Below the pieces are notes generated by a model. It did not search any database, was not told where the DNA came from, and worked only from the letters and a program-made list of their open reading frames with translations. This document shows positions 45,189-53,942 of a stretch of DNA of 64,000 nt, in pieces; position 1 is the stretch's first letter; each line of letters starts with the position of its first letter. Made by a program: the position numbers and the translations under genes. Origin of the DNA: CAYZJB01 sp964478735 (lineage in GTDB: Bacteria > CLD3 > SB21); NCBI GenBank assembly GCA_964478735.1, contig CAYZJB010000003.1:1-64000 (forward strand), given 5' to 3'.

Positions 45189-47407
45189 TAATTCTCCGGC
45201 TGAAATCGGTTGACGATCCGGTTAAGGAACTGCTGGCGGTCATCGAGCCGCACTTCGACGGGAAGGCCGCATTGCAGGGAGTCCAGAATACTCAAAGTGG
45301 CGAGGGTAGCATACACGGATCCTTGAAAGGGGATCGGCATGTCCTTTCCAGTCTTCAGGTTCGACAGAAAGGCATTCAAACACTGTGTGTATCCTTTTTG
45401 CTGCTTTCGAGAACCGAGTGTTTTGGTTTTACCGTGACGCGAGAAACTCACGGTTCGAAAGTCATCGATCACGGCGACGGACTGTTCGGCGTACATCTCG
45501 ATCCGCTCTTTCGGAAAGCTCCTGTCGCCGACTGCGACGTACAGAATTTGCGCAATCGATCCGTCCCGGTATTTGATCGTGATGCCGACATTGTCCTTGG
45601 CCACCAGGTCCTCCCGGTTGGAAGAGATAACGTCGGCGTGAATCTTGATCGGCAGGGAGTTGGTCAGGTAGTTCAACAGATCGACAAAGTGGCAAACTTC
45701 GCCGATGATGCGTCCGCCGCCTTCGACGGAGTCCTGAACCCAGTGGTCTTTTGGGACGAAACCGGCATTGATCCGATAGGTGATGACGGCCGGCTGAATT
45801 CGTTTTTCAAAAAACTTTTTGATTTCAACGACCGTCGGGGCAAATCGCCGGTTGAATCCGACCATCACGCGGCCTTGGGTTTCCCGTTGTACGTTGACGA
45901 CATTTTCTACTTCGGACCGCGACAAGGCCAGCGGTTTTTCGACAAAAACGGCTTTTCCCTGCCGCAGCGCCTCGATGGTCAGCTGTGCATGCAGGTGGTG
46001 CCGCGTAGCTATAAAAACGGTATCGATGTCCGAATGGCACAAAATTTCCAGACGATCGGTGGTTGCAAATCCGAAGCGAAATCGTTTAGCTACCGACGCA
46101 GCCGATATGCCTTTATTGTTGCACACGCCGATCAGCCGGACTCCTTTCGTTTTTTTTAGGTGCGGAAGAAGAAAGTTCTGTGCAAAGCTGCCGGCGCCGA
46201 TGAAACCCACACCTATGACCCCATCATAAGTTTTGGTAACCTGTCCTGCAACAACGAGCCGCGGCTCGATTTCCTCTTTGACGCGGTGAGAGTAGTCGAG
46301 CAGTACGCCGAAGGAACGGTCCGTTTTTGGATTTGTGATGAGCCCGTAAGCCTCGGTGGCGCGTTCGATTGGAAACGTATGCGACATCAGGGGACCGAGA
46401 TGAATCCGGCGATCGGAGACTAGTTTGAGGAAGGCCGTCATATTACGATTTTCCGTCCACCGGACGTACCCGTACGGGTAGTCGAGCCCACCTTCTTCGT
46501 ACATGATGTCGTATCGGCCGGGACCGTACGAGCGGGAAAAGCGGATATCGATTTCTTTTTCGTAAAACGGGCTTCGAGGGACATCGGCCGGTACAGCCCC
46601 CACGATGACAAGAATTCCTTTATCGCGCAACATGGTTCCGGCTGTAACAACCGGTTCATTAGACGACGTACCGGCGCAGAGGATGGCGGAATCAACGCCG
46701 TAGCCCCGCGTGACGCTTTCCAGCGTCGGCTGCCAGTTGTCTGACGGCGAAAACGCTTTGTCGGCGCCCAGTTCCACGGCCTTTGTCCGTGCGACCGGAT
46801 CGGGATCGATACCGATGACCATGCAGCCTGCCGCCTTCAGGATTTGGACGGTGAGTTGTCCGATCAGGCCCAGACCGATCACGCAAACGATTTGCCCGAC
46901 TTGTGCGTTCGACTGCCTCACGCCCTGCAGGGCGATTGCCCCGAGCGTAGTGAATGCGCCTTCGGAGTACTCGACGTTATCCGGGAGAACGGCGACCAGG
47001 TTTTGAGGAACGAGAACGATCTCAGCGTGAGAGGCATATCCCTGTCCGGCGCAGGCGACGCGATCTCCAACGGAGATGTCCTGTACTTCGGGACCCGTTT
47101 CGATCACGATACCGGAACTCGAGTAACCCAGAGGAAGTTGAGTATTGAGTTTGTTGCGTACGATGTCGAGCGTTTGTTGAAGTCCCTGTGTTTTTGCCAT
47201 ACGTACGACCTTTTCAACGAGGTCGGGTCGGCTTTGGGCTTTTCCGAGGATTGTTTTTTGTGCCGTCTGAACGGTCGTTCGCTCGGTACCTGCGCTTATT
47301 AACGAATAATAATTACGCACCAGCACGCCTCCCGGAGTCAGTGCCGGCGGCGGCAGGTCCTGAACGCTCAGTTTACCCGATTTGTACTCCTGTATGACTT
47401 GAAGCAC
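45188..47407 (-). CDS. Two-domain oxidoreductase: zinc-type alcohol dehydrogenase fused to Gfo/Idh/MocA dehydrogenase
   Basis: 739 residues. Residues 1-360 form a medium-chain dehydrogenase (SLISAGTERTTVQ, PLGYSSSGIVIE, VGQIVCVIGLGLIGQLTVQI, DPDPVARTKAVELGADKAF). Residues 395-730 form a Gfo/Idh/MocA dehydrogenase (IGVGFIGAGSFAQNFLLPHL, VFIATRHHLHAQLTIEALRQGKAVFVEKPLAL, GFNRRFAP, EVCHFVDLLNYL). Such fusions occur in surface-polysaccharide loci and may oxidise or epimerise a nucleotide sugar in two steps; the exact reaction is unknown. GTG start with AGGTC upstream. Confidence 0.85.
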   Translation of the reverse strand: MLQVIQEYKSGKLSVQDLPPPALTPGGVLVRNYYSLISAGTERTTVQTAQKTILGKAQSRPDLVEKVVRMAKTQGLQQTLDIVRNKLNTQLPLGYSSSGIVIETGPEVQDISVGDRVACAGQGYASHAEIVLVPQNLVAVLPDNVEYSEGAFTTLGAIALQGVRQSNAQVGQIVCVIGLGLIGQLTVQILKAAGCMVIGIDPDPVARTKAVELGADKAFSPSDNWQPTLESVTRGYGVDSAILCAGTSSNEPVVTAGTMLRDKGILVIVGAVPADVPRSPFYEKEIDIRFSRSYGPGRYDIMYEEGGLDYPYGYVRWTENRNMTAFLKLVSDRRIHLGPLMSHTFPIERATEAYGLITNPKTDRSFGVLLDYSHRVKEEIEPRLVVAGQVTKTYDGVIGVGFIGAGSFAQNFLLPHLKKTKGVRLIGVCNNKGISAASVAKRFRFGFATTDRLEILCHSDIDTVFIATRHHLHAQLTIEALRQGKAVFVEKPLALSRSEVENVVNVQRETQGRVMVGFNRRFAPTVVEIKKFFEKRIQPAVITYRINAGFVPKDHWVQDSVEGGGRIIGEVCHFVDLLNYLTNSLPIKIHADVISSNREDLVAKDNVGITIKYRDGSIAQILYVAVGDRSFPKERIEMYAEQSVAVIDDFRTVSFSRHGKTKTLGSRKQQKGYTQCLNAFLSNLKTGKDMPIPFQGSVYATLATLSILDSLQCGLPVEVRLDDRQQFLNRIVNRFQPEN

Positions 47408-47439
47408 GTGACCTCGTAGGGTTAAATGAAATGTATTTT

Positions 47440-49341
47440 TCAGACGTGGCGGTCGATAAAAGTCCGATGCCAGAGTTCCAGAGTCAGCAACTGCCAGATA
47501 TGATTACTGTTGTATTCGAGTCCCGACCGATCCGCATCGATCAGTTTTCGTATGGCGGCCGGTTCAAAATATCCTCGTTTGCGAATCACGTTGTTCGACA
47601 GCAGATCGTCGACCATGGGCCGCAAGGCGCCGTTGAGCCAGGCTCGGATAGGGGCCCCGAACCCCGATTTTTTTCTCCAGATGATTTTCTGCGGAACGAT
47701 TCCCTCCAGTGCTTTCTTTAAAATGTATTTCCGGGTCAGGCCGTGTAATTTAAACTGTGAAGGCATTCGCGCAAAACATTCTACCAGTTCAAAATCCAGG
47801 TAAGGCTCACGCACCTCCACAGACGCGGCCATGCTCATTTTGTCCGTGTACATCAGATTCAGGCTCGGAAGAAACGTTTTGAGATCGACGTACAACATTT
47901 GAGAAAGCGGATCGGCGTTTCTCATCTTTTCGAATAAGTCGAGATGTTCTTTGAGCGGCTGAGAATGTTCCCGGGCCAATCGGTTCCGGTAATCGGGCGT
48001 ATACAGCGACTGTTTATCGGTTTCAGTAAAATACGTGCGGTACCCCAGGTACCGAGAAACGAAATCCAGGGACGCCGACCGGGTAAATTTTTTCAGGTTG
48101 CGGAATACCGCATATCGGCTCGCCGGCAGCTGTTCGCCGATCGCATCGACCAGGTGACGGGCGGGAGAAGGGATTCGCCGGTATTGCTCGGCGAGCTTCA
48201 TCGCGACAAAACGTGGATAACCGCCGAACACCTCATCTCCACCGACGCCGCTCAGCAGTACGGTCAACGTCTTTCGGGCCTCACGGCACACGAGATAGGT
48301 ACTCACGGCCGCCGGGTCTCCGACGGGTTCATCCATGTGCCAGACCAATTTCGGCAAAAGATCGGCCACTCCGGGATTCAGCATGATTTCATGATGCATA
48401 ACGTCGAGTTCACGTGCTGCCAGCCGGGCATACTCAAGATCATTGCCGACAATGTCATGCTTCGAATCCCGATCGGCATATCCGATCGTATACGTTTCGA
48501 CCGTACGGCGCGTGATGCGGTTCATCAACGCCACGATACCGGTGGAATCGATGCCACCGCTCAAAAAAGCACCGAGCGGCACTTCGGACACGAGGCGTTT
48601 TTCTACGCTCGATTTGAGCCTTTCGATGGCAGTGTCTTTCCAATATTGCTCGGACCGGTCCGAATCGGGATCGAAAGTTACGTCCCAGTATTTTTCGGTC
48701 CGGAGTTGTCCGTGTTCGTAAATTGCGACGTGCGACGAAACGAGCTTTTGGACATGGGCGAATGCCGTGAACGGTTCCGGTGTCCAAAGAAACGACATGT
48801 AGGCGTCCAGTGCGCTGACGTTGATGTCGCGAGGGAATCCCGGAAATTGCAGAATAGACTTGATCTCGGACGCGAAAAGGAGAATCCCGTTATACAAAGA
48901 CCAGTAGAGCGGTTTGACTCCAAAACGGTCGCGGGCAAGGAAAAGGCGCTGACGAAGCTTATCCCAGATGACGAATGCGAACATTCCGTTAAATTGCCGC
49001 ACGCAATCGGTTCCCCATTCCCGGTACGCGTGAAGGATGACCTCCGTATCCGAGGAGGTCTGAAATGAATGGCCCACGGCTTCCAGCCGGGACCGGAGAT
49101 CCATAAAATTATAAATCTCTCCGTTGAATACGATCCACAGGTTCCCGTTGTCGATACTCATCGGTTGATGGCCCGTGGCCAGATCGATGATGGACAGACG
49201 TCGGAATCCAAGTGCACAGGGACCGTCAACGTAATACCCTTCGTCATCCGGTCCGCGATGCGATATAATATCCGTCATGCGGCGGATCACGGTGTTTGCA
49301 TCGTCCGGTGAGGGACCTATAAATCCGGCAAAACCGCACAT
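47440..49341 (-). CDS. Asparagine synthetase B-type glutamine amidotransferase
   Basis: 633 residues. N-terminal class II glutaminase with catalytic Cys2 (MCGFAGFIG), SHRGPDDEG and the IVFNGEIYNF segment; C-terminal synthetase with PP-loop FLSGGIDSTGIVALM and LSGVGGDEVFGGYPRF. In housekeeping use it makes asparagine. In glycan loci such proteins amidate uronic acids or other carboxylates. Being in the middle of this cluster, the second role is likelier (inference). The stop of the neighbouring DUF5989 gene is 10 nt upstream. Confidence 0.87.
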   Translation of the reverse strand: MCGFAGFIGPSPDDANTVIRRMTDIISHRGPDDEGYYVDGPCALGFRRLSIIDLATGHQPMSIDNGNLWIVFNGEIYNFMDLRSRLEAVGHSFQTSSDTEVILHAYREWGTDCVRQFNGMFAFVIWDKLRQRLFLARDRFGVKPLYWSLYNGILLFASEIKSILQFPGFPRDINVSALDAYMSFLWTPEPFTAFAHVQKLVSSHVAIYEHGQLRTEKYWDVTFDPDSDRSEQYWKDTAIERLKSSVEKRLVSEVPLGAFLSGGIDSTGIVALMNRITRRTVETYTIGYADRDSKHDIVGNDLEYARLAARELDVMHHEIMLNPGVADLLPKLVWHMDEPVGDPAAVSTYLVCREARKTLTVLLSGVGGDEVFGGYPRFVAMKLAEQYRRIPSPARHLVDAIGEQLPASRYAVFRNLKKFTRSASLDFVSRYLGYRTYFTETDKQSLYTPDYRNRLAREHSQPLKEHLDLFEKMRNADPLSQMLYVDLKTFLPSLNLMYTDKMSMAASVEVREPYLDFELVECFARMPSQFKLHGLTRKYILKKALEGIVPQKIIWRKKSGFGAPIRAWLNGALRPMVDDLLSNNVIRKRGYFEPAAIRKLIDADRSGLEYNSNHIWQLLTLELWHRTFIDRHV

Positions 49342-49351
49342 CGGAAAGCGA

Positions 49352-49510
49352 TCAAAACAACGTATAAATGAAGGGCGCCAGTCCCGAACCCTGGGCGAAT
49401 ACGAGGAGCAGGCCGAACAGTACCATCACGACGACCATCGGGATCATCCACCAGAGTTTCTTCATCCACAAAAATTGGATCAACTGACCGATCAGGCCTA
49501 GTCTTCCCAT
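49352..49510 (-). CDS. DUF5989-type small membrane protein
   Basis: 52 residues, easily missed by length cut-offs. The N-terminus MGRLGLIGQLIQFLW is followed by MKKLWWMIPMVVVMVLFGLL (one transmembrane helix) and the C-terminal VFAQGSGLAPFIYTLF. This matches the small DUF5989 pattern seen beside carbamoyltransferase and SxtJ genes. AGGAG lies 8 bases before the ATG. It sits between AsnB and GT2 genes (9-11 nt spacing), about 11 kb from carbamoyltransferase 1 and its SxtJ-like gene. A role as a small membrane partner of the carbamoylation machinery is inference. Confidence 0.8.
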   Translation of the reverse strand: MGRLGLIGQLIQFLWMKKLWWMIPMVVVMVLFGLLLVFAQGSGLAPFIYTLF

Positions 49511-49521
49511 AAGTTATTCTC

Positions 49522-50238
49522 CTATCTCTTCTTCCAGATATTATACTTCAAAATACACCAGATCGCCGATATACCGTCCTTCCAGTTGATCTTTTTGCCT
49601 TCACGGTACGTTCGTCCGTGATAGGAAATACCCACTTCGTAAATCCGACATCCCGGAATTCGACTGATCTTGGCGGTTACTTCGGGCTCAAAACCAAATC
49701 GATTTTGCTCCAGAGTAAAAGCTTTCAAAACGTCTTTTCGGAAAACCTTGTAGCAGGTTTCCATGTCGGTAAGATTTAAGTTACAAAACATGTTCGACAG
49801 AGTGGTGAGAATCTTATTGCCGACGAAGTGCCAGAAATATAAAACGCGGTGGGCGTCGTTGCCGCTGAAGCGGCTGCCGTAAACGACGTCGGCTTTTCCA
49901 TCCAGAATCGGTTTCAGCAACTTCGGATACTCGGCCGGGTCGTATTCGAGGTCCGCATCCTGAATCAGCACGACGTCACCCGTAGCGGCGGCGAGTCCGG
50001 TTCGAATGGCGGCCCCTTTGCCTCGATTGACCTCATGCCGCAGGACGCGTACGACGGGTTGTTTGAGCCCGTTCAGGACCTGAGCCGTACCGTCGGTCGA
50101 GCAATCGTCAACGACGATAATTTCTTTGTATAGTTCACCGTCTGCAACGGCAATTCTCGAATTTTTGATGGCTTCGAGTACGGAAATGATCGTTCCGGCT
50201 TCGTTAAACACAGGCACGATGACAGATAAACTTTTCAT
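49522..50238 (-). CDS. Family 2 glycosyltransferase (dolichyl-phosphate-mannose-synthase-like)
   Basis: 238 residues from ATG 50238, overlapping the GT4 stop (ATGA). GT-A fold: LSVIVPVFNEAGTIISVLEAI, EIIVVDDCSTDGTAQVL, the metal-binding VLIQDADLEYDP, VVYGSRFSGND and the acceptor-side LTDMETCYKVFR. It lacks C-terminal membrane helices, like the DPM1/Pgf type that charges a polyprenyl phosphate with one sugar. Could supply a lipid-linked sugar donor for side-chain addition. Confidence 0.88.
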   Translation of the reverse strand: MKSLSVIVPVFNEAGTIISVLEAIKNSRIAVADGELYKEIIVVDDCSTDGTAQVLNGLKQPVVRVLRHEVNRGKGAAIRTGLAAATGDVVLIQDADLEYDPAEYPKLLKPILDGKADVVYGSRFSGNDAHRVLYFWHFVGNKILTTLSNMFCNLNLTDMETCYKVFRKDVLKAFTLEQNRFGFEPEVTAKISRIPGCRIYEVGISYHGRTYREGKKINWKDGISAIWCILKYNIWKKR

Positions 50239-51386
50239 GCGTTTTTGACTGCCCTGTGGATCGCGCGTAGGGTTTGCTGTATGCAGCCGGTCCACGACAG
50301 GGCCTGGACGCGATCCAGACCCTGACGTATCATGGTCTGACGCAATTCGTTGTCATCAAGGATCTGTTTGATAACGGAGGCCAGGTTTTCATGATCGTGA
50401 GGGTTGGCATATCGGGCCGCCGGACCGATAAGTTCTTCAAAGTGATGCGTCGAGGAGCATACGACAGGAACGCCGGAGGCCATGGCCTCGAAAATCGGAT
50501 TGCCGTAACTTTCAGTTTCCGATGGAAAGACAAACAGGTCGGCGAATCGGTAGAAATGAGCGAGTTCATCGTGCGGAAGGAAGTCGATCATGTGTACAAA
50601 GGAATTAAGCCCGTAGCGTTGGATCAAGGCCAGAATATCGGAATGGTATTGCGCTTCCGCATTCATGCCGCGGCCAACAAGCACAAGATGGTGTGGAATA
50701 TGATGAACGGACTTCAATTTTTCAAATGCGTGAATCAGCTTATCGTGATTTTTGTATGGCCACAAGGATGAGACGTAAAGCAAATAGGGCTGCTGGATCC
50801 CGTACCGGATAATCGTCGCGTGCGCGGCGGTCGCATCGGAACGAGATGAAAACAAGGCTCGGTCCACGCCGTGCGGAATGACGGTGATTTTATTGGGATC
50901 AAGCCTGAGAAAATATTCAATCTCATGTTTGGTATGGGCGCTGGGAGTAATTACCAGTCGTGCTCGTCGGGCGGAACGTTTTGATTGTATCGTCCGGTAA
51001 AACTGTCGCGACGTACCGGCGGAGCCGGGTTTGTTGAACACCAGCATGCTGCGTATTGCCACGACATAGGGAACAGGGGATAGAAATGACGCAAAATTGT
51101 TAGGGAAATAAAGTCCGTCCAGGCCATATCTCAGTGCCAGTACTGGGATCCAGAAATGCTCCGCGAACAAACGACCCGGGGTAGAGGCCGACCAGCGGGG
51201 CAGCTTGATGACAGGTACCTCCTTGGGTATAAGATGTTCCTGACCGTCCGTGATGAGGAAGGTCAATCGAACGTCTGCGTCATGTGAAATGTGCCTGGCC
51301 AGGTTGATCAAATACGTGCGACCGCCGCTGTCGCTGGAAACCGGTCCGGGTGCAACTACTCCGATATGCAACAACTTATTCGTCAC
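50235..51386 (-). CDS. Family 4 glycosyltransferase
   Basis: 383 residues, GT-B fold. N-terminal acceptor domain with GGRTYLINLARHI; C-terminal donor domain with VSSLWPYKNHDKLIHAF, HMIDFLPHDELAHFYRFADLFVFPSETESYGNPIFEAMASGVPVV (the E-x7-E motif of GT4) and HENLASVIKQIL. Retaining transfer of a sugar from a nucleotide donor to a growing glycan. Start GTG 51386 has no good ribosome binding site, and a slightly later start is possible. It overlaps the SGNH gene by 11 nt. Confidence 0.9.
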   Translation of the reverse strand: MTNKLLHIGVVAPGPVSSDSGGRTYLINLARHISHDADVRLTFLITDGQEHLIPKEVPVIKLPRWSASTPGRLFAEHFWIPVLALRYGLDGLYFPNNFASFLSPVPYVVAIRSMLVFNKPGSAGTSRQFYRTIQSKRSARRARLVITPSAHTKHEIEYFLRLDPNKITVIPHGVDRALFSSRSDATAAHATIIRYGIQQPYLLYVSSLWPYKNHDKLIHAFEKLKSVHHIPHHLVLVGRGMNAEAQYHSDILALIQRYGLNSFVHMIDFLPHDELAHFYRFADLFVFPSETESYGNPIFEAMASGVPVVCSSTHHFEELIGPAARYANPHDHENLASVIKQILDDNELRQTMIRQGLDRVQALSWTGCIQQTLRAIHRAVKNA

Positions 51387-52563
51387 CCTGAAATAAGTGT
51401 TTTTTCAAACAGTCGGCGGCCATCCGATTGCCTTCCCCGTTCCAATGTACTCCATTGTACAAAGGTACTCTATCATTGATGGTGGTGAAACACTGCGCCA
51501 GATCGAGATAAGAGATATTTCTGGCTTCACAGATCGCCGCGAGTTTTTTTCGTGGCTTGTGAATATCCCATATAGAATTGTTGACGCGGTACATATTCTG
51601 GGTGCGAGTCCATGCCAATGAGTCAATTTCAAATTTGTCGGGTATTGCACATACGACGAGACGCGCACCGGCATTTTCTACGGAGCGCTTGAGGTTGCCG
51701 ATGATCAATTCCGTTACACTCCAGGCATGATCTGTCGACGCGTCATATTCTTTTGCATAAATTTCAAAAGACGCCGGATAGGTTTTTCCATTGGGATTGG
51801 CAACGGCGACATCCATTGTCGACTTGGAGATCCATCCCAGGTTATGCATCCATCGTGCCAGTGTGGGAAAGTGAGAGAGGATGATCTTTGAGACGATGGG
51901 GTACAGCGCCAAATGCCTGAAGACATTTTTTGCAGATTCCGAAACGGCGGGCTGGGGCAGTGGAGTCTCGATCAATTTTAAGCTGTCTCCGGATCGTACA
52001 AAAAACGGCTTGAAGTAGTTGCCGTATTTAGGCTGAATATTATAGTAAACGTCATTGGTGAGGTAAGTCATCAAGACGACTATATCCGGTTTGTATTTGT
52101 GGCCCTCGATCAGGTAAAACAAATACTCCTGATCGGTCGAATAACCGCCCGTACCCGCATTGATGACCTCATAACGCTTGGACTGATCCTCACGATTGAG
52201 CCCGGTCTCAAGAATTTCCGTAAATAAGTCGTCGATGTTGACGTCATAGCCTTCCGTGAAGGAATCACCAAGAACGAGAATTCGAAACACGCGATCCGCT
52301 TTTTCGTACGGATATTCACGGTCGCGTAATCCTTTGGAGTTCATTTTTTCATGGATGAGTGCGTCCCCTCGTCGAAAGTATCCTTCTTTGTTTGGTGTTT
52401 TTTCCCAGCCCAGGGTAGGGTGGTATCTGGAAAACTCGCGCAGGTACGTTTCGGGTTTTGCTCCGAGGACAACACGCACGGCAATTTCAAGCAGGGATAT
52501 CCCTAGAACCGCTCCCATGAGGATCAAAAAAGAGTATTTGAGGATTTTTTTTAATGCAGTCAT
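51376..52563 (-). CDS. Membrane-anchored SGNH/GDSL hydrolase family protein
   Basis: 395 residues from ATG 52563 (4-nt overlap with the ligase gene). N-terminal transmembrane helix (about 8-32), then a periplasmic SGNH domain: LVLGDSFTEGYD (nucleophile Ser101), NAGTGGYSTDQEYLFY (oxyanion Gly), VLMTYLTND (block III Asn) and the C-terminal NGVHWNGEGN His. The usual Asp three residues before that His is an Asn. Such proteins add or remove O-acetyl groups on polysaccharide; this fits the acetyltransferase in the locus. Confidence 0.8.
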   Translation of the reverse strand: MTALKKILKYSFLILMGAVLGISLLEIAVRVVLGAKPETYLREFSRYHPTLGWEKTPNKEGYFRRGDALIHEKMNSKGLRDREYPYEKADRVFRILVLGDSFTEGYDVNIDDLFTEILETGLNREDQSKRYEVINAGTGGYSTDQEYLFYLIEGHKYKPDIVVLMTYLTNDVYYNIQPKYGNYFKPFFVRSGDSLKLIETPLPQPAVSESAKNVFRHLALYPIVSKIILSHFPTLARWMHNLGWISKSTMDVAVANPNGKTYPASFEIYAKEYDASTDHAWSVTELIIGNLKRSVENAGARLVVCAIPDKFEIDSLAWTRTQNMYRVNNSIWDIHKPRKKLAAICEARNISYLDLAQCFTTINDRVPLYNGVHWNGEGNRMAADCLKKHLFQGDE

Positions 52564-53942
52564 ACGGCCGATCCCTTTGGCGTCGTTTCCATTAGGGTCG
52601 GGTGCAAAGCCATTGAAATCATTCCAAAAGTCACCCATGAGTAGCCTGGATACAACAGGGGAACGAGCCCCAGGCTGTCGATGATGAAGGCCGTCAACGC
52701 CAGCAAGGCAGGCAGGGCCAACTTCGAAGAACGGTTAACCGTTCGCAAAACGACGTGCCACATCATCTGCAGCAATAAAAAAACATACAAGATCAGTCCG
52801 ATGGTCCCCGTCGCCATAAGGGTTCGTAGAAAATCATTGTGGAGGGATGCGGCGCGAACATAGTCAATCCCGACAAGCTGAACCGCCAGTTCTTGATCCA
52901 CGAAGTTGTCAAGAGCACTACCCCAGTACACGAATCGACCGCCAAGCAGGGTGTATTGCAGATTTTCGTGAAGTTGGCCTTCCGCGTACCAAATTTCTTT
53001 ACGGAAAAGGCTTTCAATTTCATTCGTCACACGATTTCCAGTTGTGGCGACAAGCACCAAGGTCACGCCCGACAACAATAACATGAACAGTCGTTGACGT
53101 GACATCAGCAGCAATATACTTCCCCACGCCAGAATAATCGCGACGGCGGCCTTAGAGTATCCCCGGTAAATGACGATCAGGAGGAGTGGAATCTGTGCAA
53201 CGGCAAAAAATGCCTTCCAGTGGGCGCGTCTGAGGGAGGTATTCCAGTACACACTAAGATAGGTAATAATGGCTAATATGGTCTGAAACGAATAAATGCG
53301 GAGATTGGTGCTGTCATGATATAAACCGCTGATTCGGATGAGCCCTCCAGTCGTTTGAAGGAGGCGCCCCTGGATGATTCCCCCGATTTGGAGGAATGCC
53401 GTAATGAGAGGAAACAAGCCAGCGAGCATCACGACGAGTATAAATCGTTTTCTTTGTTCGTCCGTCGAGAATAAGTAAGGTACAAGGGCGAATGCGATAT
53501 AACTGTTCAGAAATTGAAAAAAAACTGCAGCATTTCGAACAATATATCCGTCTGGAAGTTCCAGACCCGACTGCATGTTGGTGATGGCCATTACAGTGAC
53601 GGCAAAAAGGTTCCATCCGACTAGAATTTTCCAAGATGTCAAAACCGGATGCAGCACAACCTGAGGTCGATTGAAGCGCATGATGACCAGTGCCAAGATA
53701 GGAAAAGCTGCGCCAACGATTTGCAGGAAATTCAATCCGATGCCTGGAATACGCACATCCCAGGCCGCATCAATAATGGGCTTGGTTGCGTACACCAGCA
53801 ATACTGCCGCCGGAGCATTTTTTACAGCCAGAATAAGAAACCCTGTGAAAATGATAAACGCTATTGCAAGAAAGGGAGAGAGCGTTCCCAGTATGACGGC
53901 AACAACAACAACGCCCCCTACGGTGTACGTTCGATTGGTCAT
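52560..53942 (-). CDS. O-antigen ligase/polymerase-like membrane protein 1
   Basis: 460 residues with about 11-12 hydrophobic helices. Segments VYATKPIIDAAWDVRIPGIGLNFLQIVG, the central loop around RLLQTTGGLIRISGLYHDS and GYSKAAVAIILAWGS match the Wzy_C/WaaL superfamily, which polymerises repeat units or joins glycan to lipid A. The start shares ATGA with the next gene upstream. Homologous to the adjacent protein (see finding); the larger of the two. Confidence 0.85.
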   Translation of the reverse strand: MTNRTYTVGGVVVVAVILGTLSPFLAIAFIIFTGFLILAVKNAPAAVLLVYATKPIIDAAWDVRIPGIGLNFLQIVGAAFPILALVIMRFNRPQVVLHPVLTSWKILVGWNLFAVTVMAITNMQSGLELPDGYIVRNAAVFFQFLNSYIAFALVPYLFSTDEQRKRFILVVMLAGLFPLITAFLQIGGIIQGRLLQTTGGLIRISGLYHDSTNLRIYSFQTILAIITYLSVYWNTSLRRAHWKAFFAVAQIPLLLIVIYRGYSKAAVAIILAWGSILLLMSRQRLFMLLLSGVTLVLVATTGNRVTNEIESLFRKEIWYAEGQLHENLQYTLLGGRFVYWGSALDNFVDQELAVQLVGIDYVRAASLHNDFLRTLMATGTIGLILYVFLLLQMMWHVVLRTVNRSSKLALPALLALTAFIIDSLGLVPLLYPGYSWVTFGMISMALHPTLMETTPKGSAV

